A DNA stretch of 64,000 nucleotides from Engraulis encrasicolus (lineage: Eukaryota > Chordata > Actinopteri > Clupeiformes > Engraulidae). The first letter of the stretch is position 1, and each line of letters begins with the position of its first letter. Shown here piece by piece: positions 58,358-64,000 of the stretch. Made by a program: the position numbers and the translations under genes. The stretch is taken from assembly GCF_034702125.1 (NCBI RefSeq), contig NC_085866.1, positions 20,680,815-20,744,814 on the forward strand, written 5' to 3'. A model generated the notes under the pieces. That model was given only the letters and a program-made list of their open reading frames with translations, ran no database searches and had not been told where the DNA came from.

Positions 58358-60256
58358 TTACAGGTCAGGTATACAGGTCCTGTGGCAATTCTCTGCCCTG
58401 GTCAGTAGTAGATCATTGTTCAAATGCTGCTGATCTGTGAACTCCGAGGTCTCCTCCACTATCTGTCCCGGGATGGTCAAGTCCACGGAGGGCCTGTGGA
58501 GGAGGCCTGGCGAGGTCTGCAGGGGCTCGGAGGAGATATGACGATGACGGGGATGATGATGGTGGAGGAGCGTGCTGCCGTCTTCATCCCCACCACCGTC
58601 ACCACAACTATCTCTACTATCTCTGTCACCCTTCTGTGTTCCCCCACCTCCACCTCCACCTCCACCTCCTCCACCTCCGCCTCCTCCTCCGGAGATGCTG
58701 TGCGAGTTGCGGGGCTCCAGATTGCAGGTGCCCTGGAGGAACTGCAGGAAATTCTCCTCGATGGACGCCTCGCGGCTGGGCAGCTGTTCGTCCTCGCCGC
58801 GCGGCCGCCCCAGGCCCCACAGGCCCAGCAGGCAGTGCAGCTGCCGCCACAGCTCCTCACGGATCTGCCGGTTCAGGCAGCCGTAGAAGACGGGGTTGGA
58901 GGCGAAGCAAGAGTAGCCGATCCACGTCACCACGTCCTCCAGCTGCGCCAGTGTCACGCTGCCGCCGCCGCCGCCGGAGGTCACGGTGGAGGTTGCGGAG
59001 GCCGAGGAGGACGCCGCCACCGACGAGGCGGAAGGCGCCAGGGCTGAGTAGAGGTGGTAGGAAAAGTATGGCAGCCAGCACGCCAAGAACTGCCCGCCGA
59101 CCGCCACCAGCACCATGGCCGCCTTGCCCCCGCTGAACGTCCTCTGCGGAGTGACGCCGCGCGCAGAGGGCCCCAGACTGGCCACCATGCTGGAGTGGCT
59201 ACTCATGGACTCGGATCGCTGTTGCTGCTGCTGCTGATGCTGCTGCTGCTGCTGCTGCTGTTGCAGTTGCTGCTGCTGCTGTTGGCGAGGAGTGTCCATC
59301 CAGGTGGGCGCGTGCCCTGGCTGCATGGCGGCCACGCGCGCCACCTTGAACATGTTGCAGTACACGACCAGGATGATGAGCACAGGGCACAGGAAGTACA
59401 TGAGCGTGAACAGGACCATCAAGACCAAGCGAGGCGTACCGCCAGCGCCGCCGCCACCACTACCACCACTGGCAAACACCCCTCCTCCCCCGCCAACAAT
59501 GACGCCTCCGCCATCCCAGTGCAGGGAGCAGCGTCTATGTCCAGAATCCAGGGTTGCGGCAGTAGCCGCCCCAGCAGCGCCAGCCCCAGCCCCGCCACCT
59601 CCAGCAGGCCCCAGGCTTCCGTTTCCAGCCCCGGTCATCGCCCACCCCAGCAAGGGGAAGGCGGACATGACCACGGCCTTCACCCAGACGCCGACCAGCA
59701 CCATGACCACCAGCCCCACCGTCATCTTGACCTCGTAGCGCATGGGGTAGACGATGTAGTAGTAGCGCTCCACGTTGATGGCGCAGATGGTGAGGATGGT
59801 GGCGCAGATGAGGCCCATGCTCAGGCACAGGTAGCCGCGGCACAGCGCCTCGTCGAAGAAGGGCTGGTCCGTCAGCATGGCCAGCGGCAGCAGCACCAGT
59901 GCCGCCAGCAGGTCCACCATGCACAGGTGAAACACGAAGACGAACTTGCGCAGCTGCGGCGTGCACGCGATGACCGACATCACTGCCAGGTTGCCCGTGA
60001 TGGCCAGCAGGTCGATCAGCAGCATGGCCACTAGCGCCAACGAGCCGGGCAGAGCGCTGTCGCCGTCTCCTCCGTGACCGCCGAGACCGGCCCCGGTGCC
60101 GCTGGGTAAAGTAGACTGGGACACGTTGAGGGGGTGGAGGTTGTTGGGCACGAAGGGGAGCGGGGTCCACGGGCTGGCGTTGGTGTTGATGGCGGGATGG
60201 GCATTCGGGGCGTTCCACGGAATGCTGGCAGCAGCGGCGGTGGCAGAGGGCTCCAT
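58358..60256 (-). CDS. gpr61: gpr61 (or gpr61-like): orphan class-A GPCR, single coding exon
   Basis: A 632-aa seven-helix receptor of the GPR61/GPR62 group, an orphan biogenic-amine-like GPCR of the plasma membrane. Approximate helices: TM1 72-95, TM2 105-128, TM3 138-162, TM4 180-204, TM5 276-300, TM6 379-400, TM7 440-462. Recognisable GPR61 blocks are LRKFVFVFHLCMVDLLAAL, NVERYYYIVYPMRYEV (ERY in place of DRY), TFSGGKAA, CWLPYFSYHLY, SNPVFYGCLNRQI (NPxxY form), LPSREASIEENFLQFLQGT and the tail IPGQIVEETSEF. The Cys139-Cys243 disulfide pair is plausible. It is much longer than mammalian GPR61 (about 450 aa) because of Gly/Ala-rich inserts in ECL2 (207-273), three Gln runs in ICL3 (325-346), a Ser/Gly-rich ECL3 and about 17 Gly in the C-tail. 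N-terminal N-x-S/T sites are present. Adjacent to gnai3 and on the same strand, as in mammals. Confidence 0.93.
   Translation of the reverse strand: MEPSATAAAASIPWNAPNAHPAINTNASPWTPLPFVPNNLHPLNVSQSTLPSGTGAGLGGHGGDGDSALPGSLALVAMLLIDLLAITGNLAVMSVIACTPQLRKFVFVFHLCMVDLLAALVLLPLAMLTDQPFFDEALCRGYLCLSMGLICATILTICAINVERYYYIVYPMRYEVKMTVGLVVMVLVGVWVKAVVMSAFPLLGWAMTGAGNGSLGPAGGGGAGAGAAGAATAATLDSGHRRCSLHWDGGGVIVGGGGGVFASGGSGGGGAGGTPRLVLMVLFTLMYFLCPVLIILVVYCNMFKVARVAAMQPGHAPTWMDTPRQQQQQQLQQQQQQQQHQQQQQQRSESMSSHSSMVASLGPSARGVTPQRTFSGGKAAMVLVAVGGQFLACWLPYFSYHLYSALAPSASSVAASSSASATSTVTSGGGGGSVTLAQLEDVVTWIGYSCFASNPVFYGCLNRQIREELWRQLHCLLGLWGLGRPRGEDEQLPSREASIEENFLQFLQGTCNLEPRNSHSISGGGGGGGGGGGGGGGGGTQKGDRDSRDSCGDGGGDEDGSTLLHHHHPRHRHISSEPLQTSPGLLHRPSVDLTIPGQIVEETSEFTDQQHLNNDLLLTRAENCHRTCIPDL
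59213..59288 (-). repeat. gpr61: CAG/CAA repeat coding polyglutamine in gpr61
   Basis: Encodes Q6-L-Q8-H-Q6 in the third intracellular loop. Mostly CAG with a few CAA and the two interrupting codons CTG and CAT. Confidence 0.92.
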
Positions 60257-60338
60257 GAGAAGATGGGTCGGGTTGGGTGCGTACAGTCACGCTCAAGCCC
60301 TATACCCATCCTCCTGTTCCAGGGGGAGCGGTGGGATT

Positions 60339-60361
60339 TGGGGGCGGGGGGGGGGGGGGGG
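60339..60361. repeat. poly-G run
   Basis: About 20 G with one C, roughly 85-105 bp upstream of the gpr61 ATG (poly-C in gene direction). Confidence 0.9.
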
Positions 60362-60980
60362 TGATGGGGGATGGTGGTGGATGGAGGGGAGATGGCAGCT
60401 AGTTTAGTTTATTTGCTTATTTGACAGGGACCGTGTATAAGACACAATCTAGTACCAGAGTTAGCTAGAAGCTAGTTTACATCTGTGGTCACCTGGCTAG
60501 AAGATCACATAGAGGTCGGAGTAGGTAGGATTATAGTGCTGTATAACAAGACAGCGTAGCTTTTAGTCCAAACTCAACCGTGCAGTCTCAGAGGTAGTCC
60601 CAGTGCCAGAAGTACTGCTCTGTGTGTCCGCCTTTAAGTAGTGACCGAGAGACAGCGTCACTCCTTGGTTGCCTATGGAGAAAAAGGATAAAATATTATC
60701 AGATTGGTAAATTACATTACATTACATAACATTACATTACATTTGGCAGATGCTGAGGAAGGCCTGAGGAAAGTCAGCAGACCGAAAGCTTGGCTGATTG
60801 AAAAAAACACAAAGAGACATTTTTCTTCCTATTTTACAGTTTTTGTTTATGTTTATGTTAAATACAGATGCTTTTTAACCAAAGCGACATTCAATCGAGT
60901 ACATAATTATACAGTACAGTAGCCAACATCTCCAGCAGACACATAGTTCACTGGAAATGCAATACAGAAGAACAAGTACA

Positions 60981-61143
60981 GGCCCTGCCGTGGCCAACCG
61001 GTAGGCTACTCGTCTGCCATATGGCCGACCAGGGTTTGATTCCCGGCCCAGGTCATTTGCCGACCCCTCCCCATGTCTCTCCCCATTCGCTTCCTGTCCA
61101 CCTCTCAAACTGTTCTATCATCAATTAAGTCGTAAAAGACAAA
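60981..61143 (+). mobile_element. tRNA-derived SINE (main family)
   Basis: GGCCCTGCCGTGGCCAACCG head, GGTTTGATTCCCGGCC B box (one change), AATTAAGTCGTAAAAGAC tail. Splits the ACATT-headed dispersed repeat: AGAAGAACAAGTACA before, AAGAAGTGCAGATGC after. Confidence 0.85.
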
Positions 61144-61538
61144 AATATATATCTTTGAAAAAAAGAAGAAGTGCAGATGCTAAGTAGGGTTAGTGTTTTT
61201 TTGTTTGTTTAGCACAGGTACCTACGTATATGTGAGGGAATTGTAAATAGTAGGTGCCGGTAGTTATAGAATAAGTATTAATCCTAAAGGACACTGAGGT
61301 GATATCATGCAATATTTACGTACACATAACTACACAGGGTTTCAAAAGCTGACAAAGGCAATGCAACATGGTCACTCTGACGTGGGAGGTGTACGGGATC
61401 ATCATCATGGGTACACAGGGCCACAACGAGTAGGCCTTTGATTTTGTGTTTATGTACCCAAACCTCACCTACCCACAACCCCTCTGCTCCATCAAAGACC
61501 TATATCTTGTGAAACCATCTTCTGGTACATTTCCATAT

Positions 61539-61539
61539 G

Positions 61540-61589
<50 letters not shown>

Positions 61590-61640
61590 TGCACGCACGC
61601 AGGCATGCACGCCCACACACACACACACACGCACGCACGC

Positions 61641-61731
<91 letters not shown>
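61539..61731. repeat. (AC)n / (GCAC)n microsatellite
   Basis: About 190 bp of AC with a GCAC/GCAT block near 61585-61645. Confidence 0.96.
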
Positions 61732-61733
<2 letters not shown>

Positions 61734-62874
61734 TAAACACTGCACGTGTGTATATTACACACATCACACACAGACCTGCATGGTGTGGCATGGCCAGCAC
61801 ACCAATAACACAGCAGCGACAGAGCTTGTTCTTTTCCAGCCGGCCGGCATAGCCACTGCAGTACACCAAGTCAGCTCTACACCGTATTTCACAGTTTTTA
61901 ATTCAAAACTTAACAGAGTCAAATTCAACACTCGGTGTAGTTGATCCTATAGTTTCTACGTGTTGAATGAACACTGTTAAACGCTGCTCACACTCCAGGC
62001 CATGTCCATAAAGAGTGGTTGGCAATAACATGGCGGGTCTCAGAGCTATATTAAAATAATCATGGGGGCCAATAAATGAATTCAGCGGGACTGATCTCTC
62101 AGGGGCTATTTCCAAGCCTGGACGGTGGCGACGTGCGATGGTGTTATGTGAGGAGGGTCGCTTTGAGAAAATGCAAGATGTACTTGTGTGCACAGAGCAG
62201 TCAAGGAGTTCCTTTAGAAGGAGAGCTAAAACATTCTTGGCTACGCAGCTATACTTTAACCTGCATGCTGACTTTGTGTGCGTTTTCTTGGCATATGTTC
62301 TAACAATAAACCTTGTCATGGCTTTAGACTTCTTTAAATTAGAGAAGCTCTCTAACACATAAGCATCCATTGGAGAAGACCAGGAAGTGCAGCCATGGAG
62401 TGGTGAATGGAAGAGGTCCCTAACATGTGTAAAGAAATGTGTTGCCCTTTATTTTCCTCTCCGTGTGACATTAAATAGCTTAGGTACAATGTAACAATGT
62501 AACTATGGCTAAGTTTACATGAGACATTCATTCAAAATTAATTCAATTCAAAAATTAACTCCATTTAATTCTGAATAAAACTTAATTCCGCTTTGAAAAC
62601 GTCATGTAAACACTTCTAAATTAGTAAACTCGACTGAACTATTTAATTCTGAGTTATTAATTCGCAATTAAAAACGTCATGTAAACATAGTGAATGTGTT
62701 ACATGATGTACTCCCAATCGATGTATGTAAGTATGTGCAGTAGAAGTACATATTGAACATGTTTACATATGTAGTTACACTAAAAAAAGACACAGTAAAA
62801 TAAAGTGTTACCAAAATGTAGGCCTATGTTTGAGGCTTGGTATGCTGAAATGACTGGACACACACAACAGGGGT

Positions 62875-62999
62875 GAATTTCTCAAAACCAAAGTTGCTTA
62901 CTACATTAGCTACTTTGTTGTTTTCAATGCATTTTCCCATTGGCAACTACCGAAGTTGCTAACAGGCTAATAATTTCTCTTTTGAAAAACTCACCCCAG
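62875..62999. mobile_element. foldback MITE related to 17539-17659
   Basis: GGGTGAATTTCTCAAAACC at the left and TTTTGAAAAACTCACCCC at the right. The interior CTTTGTTGTTTTCAATGCA then TTTTCCCATTGGCAACTACC matches the copy in the gnai3 3'UTR. Confidence 0.7.
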
Positions 63000-63255
63000 G
63001 TAGGCCTATCTCTGTACTGACTCACTGGGTTGTTCTACTTTGTCACCTCGGCCTGATCTGTCCTCTGTCAGGTTAACTGTCAGCTACCTGACAAACGTTT
63101 CAAGGCTTTCATACCACAACAATAAATTCATTGTGCAACACTACTGTCTTGGTAATAAGCCATTTGTTTAAATGCTTATTGCTGCTAAGATGTTAATAAG
63201 TTGAATGGTGAGTAGGCCTACTTAACTGCTAATAGGCCAAGTAAAGGAGTTAAAC

Positions 63256-63423
63256 CAGGGGTGGGGAAGGTGGGGTCTGATTTAAAGATGACTGCTTTCA
63301 ATAAGGCCTAAAGTGAAGGGGGGAATCCTGGTTTGTGGTCATAGTACAGACCTCGGAGGACTTTTACGGCACTTGGAGAAATTTGGAGTGGCCCCTCGAA
63401 TGAAAAAGGTTCCCCAACCCCTG
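63256..63423. mobile_element. hAT-like MITE with perfect 8-bp target duplication
   Basis: CAGGGGTGGGGAA and TTCCCCAACCCCTG ends; AGTTAAAC on both sides. 168 bp. Same family as 38885-39066, and related at the ends to 3677-3945. Confidence 0.82.
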
Positions 63424-64000
63424 AGTTAAACCTTTTGTTTTCTTTGGAAGAGCATGGGGGTGTGGTGTGGTGTGGTGTGGTGGTCAGTGTATTTCTCTGT
63501 GTGTATGCTTACTTTACTGTAAATAAAAACAGTAGCACAGAAAAGCTGTGTGTCCAAAGTAAACACATCTTACTCCATTTCTATTGTTGTGTTTGTCAAC
63601 AGTTCAGTCCCCACCCAAAACATCTGGGAAAGGGCCAAATGTAAAAATAAAAAAGACAGCCAAGTTCACTGGTTTAAATTTGTATTATTATCATCGCAAA
63701 AGACAAGAGATTGGCTAAATGCAAAAAAAGAGAAAAAGACATCCAGGTTCACTGGTTTCGAATTACTACTATCCTAAAATACAAGAGTTTGGCCCGTGAG
63801 TTTAATGCACAACTCTTCCTTAGTATAAGAGACTAGGCAATAGATAGAGTGTCTAAAGTGGAGAAAGAAAGAAAGATTAGAGTTTGGCCAGTGAGTTTAG
63901 ACACACACAACTCTTGTTCAGAGTGGTGTCTAAAGGGATAGAAAAAGAAAGAATCTCTGTCGCTGCCAGCTGTTTTAGAACAGTATGTGTATCCTAACAT

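Larger units (their letters stand above)
60257..64000. other. region upstream of gpr61, no gene recognised
   Basis: Starts with the gpr61 5'UTR/promoter area, including a poly-G run (about 60339-60361). Then a dispersed repeat split by a SINE, a CA microsatellite and two MITEs. No conserved coding exon is recognised to the window end. Confidence 0.6.

Noticed and set aside
58424..60309. Long open frames on the opposite strand or other frames of the gpr61 exon (up to 326 codons)
   Set aside because: Shadows of a GC-rich coding exon. The minus-strand 632-codon frame has clear seven-helix GPCR motifs and the others have none.
62076..62370. 155-codon minus frame and overlapping plus frames at 61.9-62.4 kb
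   Set aside because: Both strands are open over the same interval, no motif is recognised and there are no splice signals; probably chance.

Overview
The window is vertebrate nuclear DNA, almost certainly from a teleost fish. Coding exons are short and GT-AG spliced, long introns are packed with CA/GT/GA microsatellites, tRNA-derived SINEs, and hAT-like and TTAA-type MITEs, and the three recognisable genes match a known vertebrate block. I cannot name the species.

Three protein genes are supported. (1) gnat2, cone transducin alpha, plus strand, 8 coding exons from 5918 to 15207, 350 aa. (2) gnai3, an inhibitory G-protein alpha subunit, minus strand, 8 coding exons from 46762 down to 21642, 354 aa. 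It is convergent (tail to tail) with gnat2. (3) gpr61 (or gpr61-like), an orphan class-A GPCR, minus strand, one coding exon 60256-58358, 632 aa. Human chromosome 1p13 carries GPR61-GNAI3-GNAT2 in the same order and relative orientation, so this is conserved microsynteny. The two G-alpha genes have exons 2-8 of identical length and phase (43, 142, 158, 129, 130, 154, 191 nt), as expected for an ancient tandem duplication. Both also show a good splice donor just after the stop codon, implying a 3'UTR intron in each.

Layout: 1-5917 is non-coding upstream sequence (LINE 3' remnant, microsatellite, hAT-like and TTAA MITEs, SINE fragment). 5918-16.9 kb is gnat2. 17.2-46.9 kb is gnai3, whose introns hold most of the repeats. 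46.9-58.3 kb is intergenic (399-bp duplication, decayed LINE, long hairpin). 58.36-60.26 kb is gpr61. 60.3-64 kb is intergenic.

The least expected signal lies in gnai3. Pieces of its exon/intron borders, mainly the stop-codon end of exon 8 and the donor end of exon 4, recur as decayed tandem copies in the adjoining introns. Other intron segments (22.3-22.6, 24.2-24.9, 40.0-41.0, 42.5-43.7 kb) are also tandemly duplicated. Other points of note: polypyrimidine tracts made of CT microsatellites at three acceptors, strong Gly/Gln/Ala expansions in gpr61, nested transposons with datable insertion order, and an over-represented 8-bp palindrome. Functionally, gnat2 and gnai3 encode heterotrimeric G-protein alpha subunits and gpr61 a GPCR. 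They share a locus through ancient linkage, and nothing in the sequence shows that they share a pathway.
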